Assembly (NCBI RefSeq): GCF_900120175.1
Contig: NZ_FQLF01000001.1
Location: 496,001 to 560,000 of the forward strand
Direction: 5' to 3'
DNA from: Oceanicoccus sp. KOV_DT_Chl
Lineage (GTDB): Bacteria > Pseudomonadota > Gammaproteobacteria > Pseudomonadales > Dasaniaceae
DNA: 64,000 nt
Shown here: piece by piece, positions 19,166 through 27,907 of the stretch
Layout: each line of letters begins with the position of its first letter
How positions within the stretch are numbered: the stretch's first letter is position 1
Position numbers and translations under genes: made by a program
Notes under the pieces: model-generated
Seen by the model: the letters and a program-made list of their open reading frames with translations, nothing else
The model's database searches: none
What the model was told of the DNA's origin: nothing

Positions 19166-20032
19166 TCAGTCTTGATTATTGTGTTCAATACAGCGACCGC
19201 CAATATCGATAGCCGTCGCTGAAATTCGTGAGAGTAATTGGCCTCCTGCTGGTGAGCATTGCTCAGCCTCAAGGCGTTCAAAGCGAGGTGAGAAGTATGC
19301 TGCCAGCACGCGCATTGCCGATCCCGTGGCGATATCTTCATCGACACCGTATTGCGGCGCGAAATAGCGTAGCTGTATCTCGGCTGCGCGCTGTTTTGCG
19401 TGCTGAACGGAGGTGCAAATCAGTGCTCGTTGGCTAGCGGCAGTTAGCTTATGGCCGGGAGCTGTCAGTGTTTTTAAAGGGACGTTTGCAGGCCACTCAA
19501 CAACCAGGTATCCCTGATCATCACCGATGACGGCGGCAGCTAGTGGGGCTGGTTGATTCGGGAAGACAGTGCTTACCCAGTCGGGTACCGGGTAGCTATT
19601 GACGGCAAGGCGGTTGAAACGCAGCCAGGTTTGCTCCGCTTCAGACCAGCTTTGGACCTCACTGTCATTCATTAGGAGCGTCAGTTGTGAGCTATTTAGC
19701 TGGCGTTGCCAGTAATAGGCCGCCGCTAGCAAGCCGTGGCCACAACAGTGGATCAGTTGACCGCAAGCGGTAAAGCAGCGCACGGCGATGGCAGTATTGG
19801 TTTGATGCACGACCGGCCAGCTTTGGCATTGGCTTAAAGCATCAATCGGGGCGGGAGGGTGTGGCGGTTGATGTTGATCGACTAGCAGCAGGCAGGGGTT
19901 GCCGTGCAGATGTTGATTGACTCCGCTACCGGTAAAAGCAGTAATCAGCAGGTGATTACTGCTGGAATGAATGTCCCGTTGGTTTCGTCCCTGGATGGCT
20001 ACTTTCCTCATCATTGTTAAATCACTATTCAC
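19166..20032 (-). CDS. PhzF-like protein heading the ergothioneine operon
   Basis: The product (up to 288 aa, GTG start; MMRKV at 20014 is an alternative) has the two-domain PhzF isomerase/epimerase layout. ITAFTGSG...GNPCLLL is near residue 30-50, CCGHGLLAAAYYW at about 96-108, and LRYFAPQYGVDEDIATGSA at about 222-240. The place where family members carry the catalytic Glu (NLSET-type motif) here reads NTAIAV, so the usual proton-shuttling residue seems absent. It stops 16 bases before egtB on the same strand. A role in the pathway is inferred from context only. Confidence 0.7.
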   Translation of the reverse strand: MNSDLTMMRKVAIQGRNQRDIHSSSNHLLITAFTGSGVNQHLHGNPCLLLVDQHQPPHPPAPIDALSQCQSWPVVHQTNTAIAVRCFTACGQLIHCCGHGLLAAAYYWQRQLNSSQLTLLMNDSEVQSWSEAEQTWLRFNRLAVNSYPVPDWVSTVFPNQPAPLAAAVIGDDQGYLVVEWPANVPLKTLTAPGHKLTAASQRALICTSVQHAKQRAAEIQLRYFAPQYGVDEDIATGSAMRVLAAYFSPRFERLEAEQCSPAGGQLLSRISATAIDIGGRCIEHNNQD

Positions 20033-20207
20033 TGTTATTAGCTTAGCTTAGTGTCAATGAATAATCATATCGGCTTATCCTATGATTACGTGCCATAGGC
20101 TGAAAGGGATGACTGTCGGGCGGTTTTGATCATTATCAGCGTTTGTTGCGTAGTATCCTTAGCCAGCATTGGTTGGTCAGTATAACGACAATCCAAAGGA
20201 GAACAGT

Positions 20208-20498
20208 ATGAAAGCATTGTGGCATGGGGCTGTTATTGCCGAATCCGAAGACACGGTTGTAGTAGATGGCAATCACTATTTCCCCATTAATAGCTTGCGG
20301 AAGGAACTCATCACAGCGAGTTCTCACACCAGCGCATGTCCCTGGAAAGGCACTGCCCATTATTACAGTCTGGTGGTCGATGGCGAAACTAATCAGGATG
20401 CGGCTTGGTATTACCCAACGCCGAAACCGGCAGCATCCGAAATTCAGGATCGAGTGGCATTTTGGCGGGGGTTGAAGTGGTGGCCTAGGCTGGTATGA
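20208..20498 (+). CDS. DUF427 domain protein
   Basis: The start at 20208 is set by AAAGGAGAAC just upstream; an in-frame upstream ATG at 20169 has none. The 96-aa protein is a typical single DUF427 (nucleotidyltransferase-superfamily-like beta fold). It has GAVIAESEDTVVVDGNHYFP, TSACPWKGTAHYYSL and AAWYYPTPKPAASEI. The function is unknown. It is divergent from the ergothioneine operon and followed by a good terminator. Confidence 0.85.
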   Translation: MKALWHGAVIAESEDTVVVDGNHYFPINSLRKELITASSHTSACPWKGTAHYYSLVVDGETNQDAAWYYPTPKPAASEIQDRVAFWRGLKWWPRLV

Positions 20499-20503
20499 GC
20501 TGC

Positions 20504-20532
20504 AGGGATCAATTGGATCCCTTTGTTTTTTT
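20504..20532 (+). terminator. Rho-independent terminator after the DUF427 gene
   Basis: AGGGATC (20504-20510) pairs with GATCCCT (20516-20522) over a 5-base loop, followed by TTGTTTTTTT. It begins 6 bases after the stop codon. Confidence 0.8.
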
Positions 20533-20713
20533 GTACAGCATATTAAACTTGAAATACTGGCGTCATCAGCGTGTTACACCAACCTTACTGCGATCAAGTG
20601 AAGTGGGTCGGTTGATTTAAATCGCCATAGCGTTTAATAAACTGTTAGCATTAATTTTGACTCGCTTGGCTAATATGGTCTCGAGCACTTCTTTATTCTC
20701 GCCTGGAAATACT

Positions 20714-21501
20714 ATGTACCACCATCGTCTCGTCATCTCCTACAAGGGCAGCAGCTATTATGGCTGGCAAGACTTGGGTGCGAGCGAACAAAAGCCGACG
20801 GTGCAGGCCAGTATCCACGAGGTACTGAAAAAAATCTGTAAATACCAGCACTGTACTATTGCTGCTGCCAGTCGCACGGATGCGGGGGTTCATGCGCAGG
20901 GGCAGGTGGTGAAGGTTTCTATCGCATTAGATATTGATTCAGAAAAGCTGTTGCTGGGGATGAATTCGCTATTGCCTGCTGATATTCGTATTCTGCATTG
21001 CGAACCTTGCGCGGCTGAGTTTAATGCCAATAAGGATAGCAAGAGCAAAGAGTATCATTATTATTTTTGTGCCGACCCCATTTATAACCCTGTGCTCAAT
21101 GACATCATTGCGCATGCCCCGCTGATAGTAAGGCATCAACTGCCGAGCCGCTTGATATAGAACTCATGCAGCGCGCCTGCAAGCTCTTTATCGGTGAGCA
21201 TGATTTTTATAGCTTTGCTAAACGGGATGCCAATATAAGCTCTACCGTTCGCCGGGTGTTTAGCTGTGAAATAGTGCAATCATCCCCTTCTGTTTTCGGC
21301 GAAGACATTTATTATCTGAAAATTTTAGGGGATGGGTTTTTAAAACAAATGGTTCGTTATATTGCCGGTGCATTATTTTCACTAGGGAGAAAGCAGCTTA
21401 GCTTAAGTGATATCACTGACGCCTTACAGAGCCGGCAAGAGCAAAAAATCAGTGCCAGTGCCAAGTCGCGAGGACTGCATTTGATTAATATTTCGTATTA
21501 G
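20714..21501 (+). CDS. truA: tRNA pseudouridine synthase A (frameshifted)
   Basis: ATG 20714 (MYHHRLVISYKGSSYYGWQ) matches the family start better than the upstream ATG at 20657. TruA converts U38-40 of tRNA anticodon arms to pseudouridine. The catalytic Asp is in SRTDAGVHAQGQ (about residue 57), with ACKLFIGEHDFYSFAKRD and GDGFLKQMVRYIAGALF in the second half. Frames 20714-21160 and 21166-21501 join near the CCCC run at 21117-21120, giving about 262 aa, normal size. Disruption is unlikely to be real in a conserved tRNA-modification gene. Confidence 0.85.
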
Positions 21502-21559
21502 CAATAAAGTGGATAGCGATTATTTACCACTAACATAATAACGAACAAGGTATAGCAGG

Positions 21560-22003
21560 ATGACAAAACACACCACAGAAATGACGGTATTGGTGACGCC
21601 GGATATGAGTAACTTCGGTGGCAAAATGCACGGTGGCGAATTACTTAAATTGTTAGATCAAGTGGCTTACACCTGCGCCATGCGCTATTGCGGAAATTAT
21701 GTGGTGACGCTCTCGGTGGATAATGTCGTGTTCAAACAAGCGGTAGCGATTGGCGAGTTGCTCTCGTTTCGCGCGTCAGTGAATTACACCGGGCGAACGT
21801 CTATGGAAATTGGTATTCAGGTAGTGGCTGAAAATCTGGAACTCGGTACTGTGCGCCATACTAACTCTTGTTACTTTACGATGGTGGCGGTGAATAAAGA
21901 GGGCAAGTCTGTTGCCGTAACGCCGTTCGTGCCTACCACCGATGATGAAAAGCGGCGCTGGGGGGAGGCTGAGTCCAGGCGTGAATTAAAAAAGGGGAAG
22001 TGA
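21560..22003 (+). CDS. Acyl-CoA thioesterase, hotdog fold (YciA-like)
   Basis: The 147-aa single hotdog domain has the helix and active-site region GGKMHGGELLKLLDQVAYTCAMRY at about residues 20-43. The strand VTLSVDNVVFKQAV and GRTSMEIGIQVVAE follow. It hydrolyses acyl-CoA to free acid and CoA in the cytosol. The layout matches cytosolic YciA/BACH-type thioesterases. It is a single gene with a terminator-like hairpin downstream. Confidence 0.85.
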   Translation: MTKHTTEMTVLVTPDMSNFGGKMHGGELLKLLDQVAYTCAMRYCGNYVVTLSVDNVVFKQAVAIGELLSFRASVNYTGRTSMEIGIQVVAENLELGTVRHTNSCYFTMVAVNKEGKSVAVTPFVPTTDDEKRRWGEAESRRELKKGK

Positions 22004-22036
22004 GTAATCTAGATTTATGAAGTCTAAATACGTTCG

Positions 22037-22095
22037 TCATTCCCGAGCAGAGCCTGCCCTCGAACGATTGAATCGGGGACGACTTCCGTTTTTTT
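22037..22095 (+). terminator. Probable terminator after the thioesterase gene
   Basis: GTCATTCCCGA (from about 22037) can pair with TCGGGGACGAC (about 22073-22083) with one mismatch and one wobble. TTCCG and a run of seven T end at 22095. The loop is 26 bases. CGTCATTCCCG also resembles a common dispersed bacterial repeat. It lies between convergent genes. Confidence 0.45.
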
Positions 22096-22136
22096 AGTGC
22101 TCAGATTTATTCCGGATCGAATTGTGCGTACGCACA

Positions 22137-23528
22137 TCAAACCTTGCACTCATACCCATAATAACTGGCAATGGCCAAGCCGCTGGCGACACTGGTGAAG
22201 GTGTCGTGTTGTACGACTTTATTGGGGAATATATTGTCCAATAATTCGACCACTGCGGCGATACGCGATGAGCCACCGGTGCGTACCACGAAATCAATGG
22301 TATTAGGGTCGACTTGAGTATTTTCAAACAAGTTGTCAATACAGGTTTGTAACGCCGCCATGACTTCGGCGATGATGCTATTCAGTTGCGTGCGAGAAAG
22401 CGGCACGCTCATATTGAGTTCAGGAATATCCAGTACGGTGGTTTCGGCATCGGAGAGTGCAATTTTTGCAGCTTTGATATTTTGAAAAATGCTGTAGCTA
22501 TAGTTGTGTTGGATGACTTCCTGTAAACGCTGCAGTTTTTCTTTTTCGGCGCCGTCTTGTGAGAGGTATTCAGCAATTTTTCCCGTGTATTGGTTTTGAT
22601 TTAACGTGTGGGTTATCGTCCAGTTCAACAGTGCGGTTTCATACAGGTCAAAGGGGAAGGGGGTTGTGACTAATGCACCGTCAACGGTTCGCGACCATTC
22701 AACGCCTTTACCTAATGCCGGGAAGATTAATTTTTCAAATAAAAGTTGATCAATATAGTCACCACCTAACGCAACACCTTCGGTGCCCAACACCTCAAAT
22801 TGGTTTTTTTGATAGTGCACCAAACATAAATCCAATGTGCCGCCACCAAAGTCGACGGTTAACACAGTGCTGCCATCATTGATGTTTTGTTTTTGCACGA
22901 AGCTTAAACAGGCTGCCACTGGCTCCGGGTAGAACGTAACCTTACCGAGTTGGGCGTAGCTGCAACCTTCCTGGATACGATCAGTAGCCAGCATATTTTT
23001 ACCCGCATCGCTGCCTTCAAATTCTACCGGGCGGCCCAGATAAATGCCTTTAGCTACATTGCCTACATTTTGTGTGATAGCTTTGCGAAAGGACAATAAA
23101 ATCGGGGTGATCAATGCGACTAGCCGATAAGGCCGATCAAAAACCATGAGTCGTAAAATAGTGTCTTTACCTAGCAGACGTTTAATGCCCAGAAATAAAC
23201 GTCCGGGTAAACCGTAATCTTCTGCCGCGCCGTAGATTAATTGATTGGCACCGCCTTCACCTTCGCCGCCCTCGCTAAAAACGCCACTGGGGTCAGCTTC
23301 AACTTCAGCAATCACTTTAGCGGTAATCTCTACCCGGCGGTCGGCGTTTTCATCGACATAGGACTGGATGGCGGCAGAGCCGGTTAATGCCTGGAAGTCG
23401 CGGTCCAGATGAATAGCGGTGGGCACTGTCTGGGCGTTGGCTTCGATGGCTATCATCCGTACTTCGGTGCCATCAAAGACCGCTATTGCGGAGTTGGATG
23501 TGCCGAAATCGATGCCTATACCTTTCAT
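22137..23528 (-). CDS. Hsp70 family chaperone-like protein (YegD-like)
   Basis: The 463-aa product has the actin/Hsp70 ATPase fold: phosphate-1 GIGIDFGTSNSAIAVFDG (residues 3-20), phosphate-2 VLTVDFGGGTLDLCLV (about 220-235), and the adenosine motif VRTGGSSRIAAVVELL near 415. It ends about where the nucleotide-binding domain ends, so it has no full peptide-binding domain or lid. YegD-type proteins are putative chaperones. It stands alone, convergent with the thioesterase gene. Confidence 0.85.
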   Translation of the reverse strand: MKGIGIDFGTSNSAIAVFDGTEVRMIAIEANAQTVPTAIHLDRDFQALTGSAAIQSYVDENADRRVEITAKVIAEVEADPSGVFSEGGEGEGGANQLIYGAAEDYGLPGRLFLGIKRLLGKDTILRLMVFDRPYRLVALITPILLSFRKAITQNVGNVAKGIYLGRPVEFEGSDAGKNMLATDRIQEGCSYAQLGKVTFYPEPVAACLSFVQKQNINDGSTVLTVDFGGGTLDLCLVHYQKNQFEVLGTEGVALGGDYIDQLLFEKLIFPALGKGVEWSRTVDGALVTTPFPFDLYETALLNWTITHTLNQNQYTGKIAEYLSQDGAEKEKLQRLQEVIQHNYSYSIFQNIKAAKIALSDAETTVLDIPELNMSVPLSRTQLNSIIAEVMAALQTCIDNLFENTQVDPNTIDFVVRTGGSSRIAAVVELLDNIFPNKVVQHDTFTSVASGLAIASYYGYECKV

Positions 23529-23737
23529 AGTGACCCACTTGAATAATTGAATTATATGTCGTTATCTAAGGCTCGAGCTGTGCGTGGCGTGCGAGGTTTT
23601 TGTGCCTTGGATTTTGAAAGTTGGCGATTAGGCCATAGCTGTAATTCATAGTCCAATATTTTTGCACATTGTGAGTGGAGGGGGGCTTGGTTCAAGTATA
23701 TTCATGACCGTAGTGGTAAGTGGCTGGGTGCAATGGC

Positions 23738-24948
23738 TTATCCCATCTTCCCCATAATCAATAAATTTCGCGGACTTACCACGCTCTCACAAAATTGATA
23801 AACCCCCACCTCATAGCCATGCTCTTGCAAATACAGGGCACGGTCTAATACTAACCATAACTCCAAGGGGCGGTTAAATAGTCGGCGCAATAAATCCAGG
23901 CGGATGATTTGCTGATGTTTTTCTTTGCCTCGTTGCAAATAATCGTCGTAGTCAATCGCGCTGGGAAGTTCGATATCCCGGGCGGTTGCGGCCCACTGGC
24001 AAAAGCGGGGAAAATCCTGACGCAACAGTTTACTATTACTGGAGGGGACGTTGAGGTATTCATCAACACCGCGTAATTCACGCTGCAGTAAATCAAAGCC
24101 TAGACGCCAATAGCGTTCCTGTTCGCGCAATGCCCGTTCGCCGCGCCTTGCGGTTACAGGGTCTTGTACGGCCAGGTGCAATGCTTGCCGGTTTAGTATC
24201 AGAGTGGTTTTTTGCGCGGCTTTGGACAGCGGTTGATAAACCTCGGCAGTAATTTTGTGGTAGCAGCAGGGTGACAGGGCGACACCTTTGGCGTGGCTGA
24301 CAGTGGCGTGTTTAAGCAATTGTACATGTAATTCGCCGCAGGCATGGAGGCCGATATGGATGTTGGCACTATCGTCGCAGGGGGGGGCGGCGGTTGCATA
24401 ACGTCGTGATGATGGTAGTGAATATCAAGCTGCTGTTTGCTTGCCAGCTCTCTACCATCTCTGACTAATGTTTTATCCCATTCGAGGCAGTGTACAGGCT
24501 GATGCTGGCTGCGCTGCACCATGCGACTTAAATGACCTTTGCCAGCACACCAATCGACAAGTGGCGAATCAGCACGGGGCAGCGCGCTGGCAAAGGCGGT
24601 AATCTGTTCCCATTTGCGGCCGCTGATACCGATGCTGTCGAAGCGGGTTGTGGTCAGTGGTGTCGCTGTAGTGATGGGCAGCGGCTCGAAAGCGAATAGT
24701 TGCTCGCACAGTGTTGCTTCCAGCTCGTGAAACCAGCCTATGCGGCGTTGCTGATTATTATGCAGCTCAAGGGCTTTGTCGGTGCTTAAGGCTAATAGCG
24801 CTTCTTTTAAATGAGGGTGGCTGTGAAACCAGGGTAAATCATCATTGATAAAGGGTTGAGGCCCCCACAGATTTTGGCTAGCCGCCAGCACTGCGTCGAG
24901 TTGCCTGAACGCGGCGTTAAGCTCTGTGTTGATTGGCTGGTGAGGCAT
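23738..24948 (-). CDS. SAM-dependent methyltransferase (frameshifted at an 8-G run)
   Basis: Frames 24199-24948 and 23738-24319 join into about 403 aa. The N-terminal part is helical (LPWFHSHPHLKEALLALS). The SAM-binding motif is DWCAGKGHLSRMVQR at about 137-151. After HHHDVMQPPPP the second frame supplies GLHACGELHVQLLKHATVSHAKGVALSPCCYHK. This is the pattern of Methyltransf_25/32-like enzymes. The frame changes in the run of eight G at 24380-24387. The substrate is unknown. Confidence 0.75.
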
Positions 24949-25190
24949 AAAGGAATATTGATTAAGGCTGGACGGGGGAGTTTAGCAATTTGGTGGCTTG
25001 GCTGCAGCTTAATTAGCCCTTCGTCGTTTCCGAAGGATTTTTATCGGGGAAATAACGCGAAGTGCTGAATGCATTCGTCATTCCTGCAGTAGTAACGGCG
25101 CCTGAATAAACAAGTCCTTCTGACTGCTACGCAAAAGCGAGTAAACTAGCCGCAGCCGATAACCCTATAAATGACCATCAGGATCTCACC

Positions 25191-25544
25191 ATGATTAATA
25201 CGTTGGATGATATTAAACACAAAGCGCGGGTTTACGCTGCCGAGCGCGATTGGGAGCAATTTCATACGCCGAAAAATTTAGCGATGGCGTTAAGTGTTGA
25301 AGCCTCTGAGTTGGTGGAGCATTTTCAGTGGTTGAGTCAAGAGCAATCTGCCTCGCTGCCAGAGCACACACTCGCCGCAGTGGCGGATGAAATAGCCGAT
25401 GTGCAAGTGTATCTAGTGATGCTGGCGGATAAGTTAGGTGTCGATATATTGCCCGCTGTTGCCGGTAAAATGCTTAAGAATGAAATGAAATACCCTGCCG
25501 AAAAAGTCCGTGGTAGTGCCAGGAAATATACTGAATATGAGTGA
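25191..25544 (+). CDS. MazG-like nucleotide pyrophosphohydrolase
   Basis: The 117-aa protein has the all-alpha NTP-PPase fold: a WEQFHTPKNLAMALSVEASELVEHFQW helix pair at about residues 21-47 and ADEIADVQVYLVMLADKLG at about 66-84. These hold the EExxE and ExxD metal-binding acidic residues. Length fits the RS21-C6/MazG-like dCTP-pyrophosphatase group, which cleans non-canonical nucleotides. Its stop overlaps the start of cmoM by 8 bases. Confidence 0.85.
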   Translation: MINTLDDIKHKARVYAAERDWEQFHTPKNLAMALSVEASELVEHFQWLSQEQSASLPEHTLAAVADEIADVQVYLVMLADKLGVDILPAVAGKMLKNEMKYPAEKVRGSARKYTEYE

Positions 25545-26334
25545 ATCCCTGGACCGCAATTTTGATGATCTGGCGGAGCGTTTTGCGCGCCGGGTTTATG
25601 GAGGCTTAAAGGGAGATATTCGGCTGGCGGTATTGTGGAGAGATTTACAGCCGGTGATTGCTGAATTGTCAACAGCGCGTCAACGACCGCTGCGTATTCT
25701 TGATGTGGGTGGAGGTTTAGGTCAGCTGGCAATTCGCCTGGCAGAGCAGGGACATAAAGTCACATTCAATGATTTATCACCGGTTATGCTTGCGGCTGCA
25801 AGAGCGCGCGCCAGTGAATTATCCGTTGAGCAAAACATGGAATGGATTAGTGCGCCCTATCAAGTGCTGCCGCAGCAGCTACAAAATAATAATCAGACAG
25901 TGGAGTTTGATCTGGTTTTATCTCACGCTTTGCTAGAGTGGTTAGAGAAGCCGGAACGTTTTATTCCCACTATCAAACCAATGTTAGCTAGTGATGGATA
26001 TTTGTCACTGTGTTTTTATAACCCTGCCGCCAAAATTTATCGCAATCTTATTCGCGGAAATTTTAATTGGCTGCAACAAGATTCGTACATCTCTGATCAG
26101 GGTAGTTTGACACCGAATAACCCTAGCACTATTGAGCAGGTCAGGCAGTGGCTGGCTGATGCCAATTTATCTATTACATCCGAAAGCGGTTTGCGGGTGT
26201 TTCATGACTACGTGGTGGATAAGCGCGGTGGGCATCAATCAGCTGAGCAGGTGTTGGCGATGGAATTGGCTTATTCGGAACAGCAACCGTTTAAATGGTT
26301 GGGGCGCTATTTGCATGTATTGGCAAGGAAGTAA
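25537..26334 (+). CDS. cmoM: tRNA 5-carboxymethoxyuridine methyltransferase
   Basis: ATG 25537 overlaps the upstream stop. The 265-aa product opens with DRNFDDLAERFARRVYGGLKG, nearly the E. coli CmoM (SmtA) opening. It has a SAM motif LDVGGGLGQLAIRLAEQG at about 57-74, LSHALLEWLEKPERF and the family end RVFHDYVVDKR...LGRYLHVLARK. CmoM methylates cmo5U34 to mcmo5U in tRNA. Length is normal. Confidence 0.92.
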   Translation: MSESLDRNFDDLAERFARRVYGGLKGDIRLAVLWRDLQPVIAELSTARQRPLRILDVGGGLGQLAIRLAEQGHKVTFNDLSPVMLAAARARASELSVEQNMEWISAPYQVLPQQLQNNNQTVEFDLVLSHALLEWLEKPERFIPTIKPMLASDGYLSLCFYNPAAKIYRNLIRGNFNWLQQDSYISDQGSLTPNNPSTIEQVRQWLADANLSITSESGLRVFHDYVVDKRGGHQSAEQVLAMELAYSEQQPFKWLGRYLHVLARK

Positions 26335-26431
26335 TTCAGGGTTGATTTATATCATAGAAATTTTATATTAAAGGCTTACCTTGAAGTTATAGGCTTTATT
26401 GAATTACCAACGTTTCACGGAGGTTATTGTC

Positions 26432-26932
26432 ATGTTAGAGAAATTGAAAGAATCAATTGATAAATCACAGCAGCAGTTAGCGCATGTTGTCGGTAAACTA
26501 GAGGATCAGTTTGAAGATGTCAGCGAGGATGTTGAAAAATTGTGGCAACAAACCCAACCTAAACTTCATGATTTAAAATCATCACTGGCTGATGCTGCGA
26601 AATCACTGCATACCCAAACCGACGAGGCGCGCTTGCAGGCGCATTTGGCAACCATGGATGCTGCGGATCAATGGAGTTACCTAAGTGAAACCGTTAGCGA
26701 GTTGGCCCGCCACGCGCAGAGCAAAGGCCAGCACGAGTTGCAGCATGCCAATTTGCAAGCTCATCTTGCTAAAATGGACGCGCGGGATTTTGTTAACCAG
26801 CAGGGAAAAACCATTCGGCAGGATTATCAGCAAGCCCGTGATAAATTGGAACAGGCCAGTCACAAGGCTGCTGATAGTATGGAGCGCAGTTTTGCCAATA
26901 TTGGTCAGGGCTGGGTTGGGCCGTATGTGTAA
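26432..26932 (+). CDS. Coiled-coil protein, unknown function
   Basis: The start at ATG 26432 is set by CACGGAGG 9 bases upstream. The 166-aa product is almost wholly helical and charged, with heptad-like spacing and no signal or membrane segment. An internal repeat is visible: LQAHLATMDAAD and, about 44 residues later, LQAHLAKMDARD. It resembles small stress-type coiled-coil proteins, but I do not recognise a family. The heptanucleotide repeat array begins 26 bases after the stop. Confidence 0.65.
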   Translation: MLEKLKESIDKSQQQLAHVVGKLEDQFEDVSEDVEKLWQQTQPKLHDLKSSLADAAKSLHTQTDEARLQAHLATMDAADQWSYLSETVSELARHAQSKGQHELQHANLQAHLAKMDARDFVNQQGKTIRQDYQQARDKLEQASHKAADSMERSFANIGQGWVGPYV

Positions 26933-26957
26933 TGTATGGTCAGAAATATACTAACTG

Positions 26958-27041
26958 GATGCTAGATGCTAGATGCTAGATGCTAGATGCTAGATGCTAG
27001 ATGCTAGATGCTAGATGCTAGAGGCTAGAAGCTAGAGGCGA
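26958..27041 (+). repeat. Heptanucleotide tandem array (GATGCTA)
   Basis: Nine exact copies of GATGCTA run from 26958 to 27020, then GAGGCTA, GAAGCTA and a partial GAGGCGA. The period of 7 would shift a reading frame, and the array lies in a non-coding gap. The same unit in degenerate form is at 10862. Confidence 0.95.
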
Positions 27042-27155
27042 TAATGATTGTGCTATGAAAGGTAGTGGATGCTGTATGGGTAATGCTGGCGTTGCTGGAT
27101 GAGTTCCAATAACCGAAACAACACACTGTTCCAAAATATTTTTTTTGTGACGCAG

Positions 27156-27190
27156 GAGTGCGCACTTAATCAAAATTTAAGTGCGCACTC
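27156..27190. terminator. 14-bp perfect stem-loop
   Basis: GAGTGCGCACTTAA (27156-27169) pairs exactly with TTAAGTGCGCACTC (27177-27190) over a 7-base loop. It is 33 bases past the stop of the minus-strand PEP-CTERM gene. There is no T-tract in that direction (a run of T lies on the other strand), so it may terminate, stabilise RNA or act in other ways. Confidence 0.6.
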
Positions 27191-27223
27191 TGCTACCGCA
27201 GTGCTATTGAGGTTTTAGTAAGT

Positions 27224-27802
27224 TCAGGCCCTTTTGCGACCTGCACCTACCAGGCCTAACAGCGCAGAACCAAATAACCAGGCTGCAGCTGGTACCGGTA
27301 CTTCATTGACTTGGCTTAGGTTCAATGTGTAATCATAAGTGCTGCCAATCGAGAAGCCGGCTTCACCGCCTACTGCGATAGTGTAGACACCGTTTTGAGT
27401 CAGTAAGATATCTAACAGTGATGCACTGTTCCCAGCTGTAGGGAAAAATGTATTAGTAGTTGCTAGCAACGTATTGTTAGCGAAATTACCGGCGTGATCA
27501 AAGCCACTGTAAAGCAATTCCAATTCAGTGACTTCACCGAGGTACAGGCTGATACCGGCATCCAACAAGTAGCCATTGCTGTTTATGGGATCGACGGTAA
27601 TATTCAGTGTTTGTCCGGCAATACCATCGAGTGTCCAAAAGTTTACTTCATCACCATTGTAAGGGTTGTCCTGTACCCAGGCAGTGTTGCTAGTGGTTTG
27701 GCCCATAAAAATGCCACCACCCGTGATATTAGCAATGGCCAAAGTAGCATTGGCAGCGGGGGCCAACAAAATAGTGGTTAGTACAGACATAACTATTTTC
27801 AT
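27224..27802 (-). CDS. VPLPA-CTERM (PEP-CTERM) sorted exported protein
   Basis: The 192-aa protein has a signal peptide (residues 1-19, ending ANA) and a beta-rich body with VQDNPYNGDEVNFWTLDGIAG, resembling the pre-peptidase (PPC-like) C-terminal fold. The C-terminal sorting signal is VPVPAAAWLFGSALLGLVGAG followed by RKRA. Such tails direct export, anchoring and cleavage by an exosortase. The exosortase is not in this window. The neighbour is the Tat-exported PhoX-like gene, on the same strand. Confidence 0.88.
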   Translation of the reverse strand: MKIVMSVLTTILLAPAANATLAIANITGGGIFMGQTTSNTAWVQDNPYNGDEVNFWTLDGIAGQTLNITVDPINSNGYLLDAGISLYLGEVTELELLYSGFDHAGNFANNTLLATTNTFFPTAGNSASLLDILLTQNGVYTIAVGGEAGFSIGSTYDYTLNLSQVNEVPVPAAAWLFGSALLGLVGAGRKRA

Positions 27803-27907
27803 AATAATTCTCCAAAAAAATAAACTAGCGATAGTTGCGGGTAATACTCACAGTGGTATCGCTAGTGGATTGATTACAATCAGGAATGTTTAAATCATTG
27901 CCGGTTT

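Noticed and set aside
22037-22095. A small RNA gene between the convergent genes
   Set aside because: The hairpin followed by a T run is explained by a terminator for the thioesterase gene.
24380-24387. Programmed ribosomal frameshift at the C/G run
   Set aside because: No supporting downstream structure, and many other genes in the window have similar breaks, so a sequence error is simpler.
26958-27041. Possible CRISPR array
   Set aside because: The unit is 7 bases with no spacers and no cas genes nearby; it is a simple tandem repeat.
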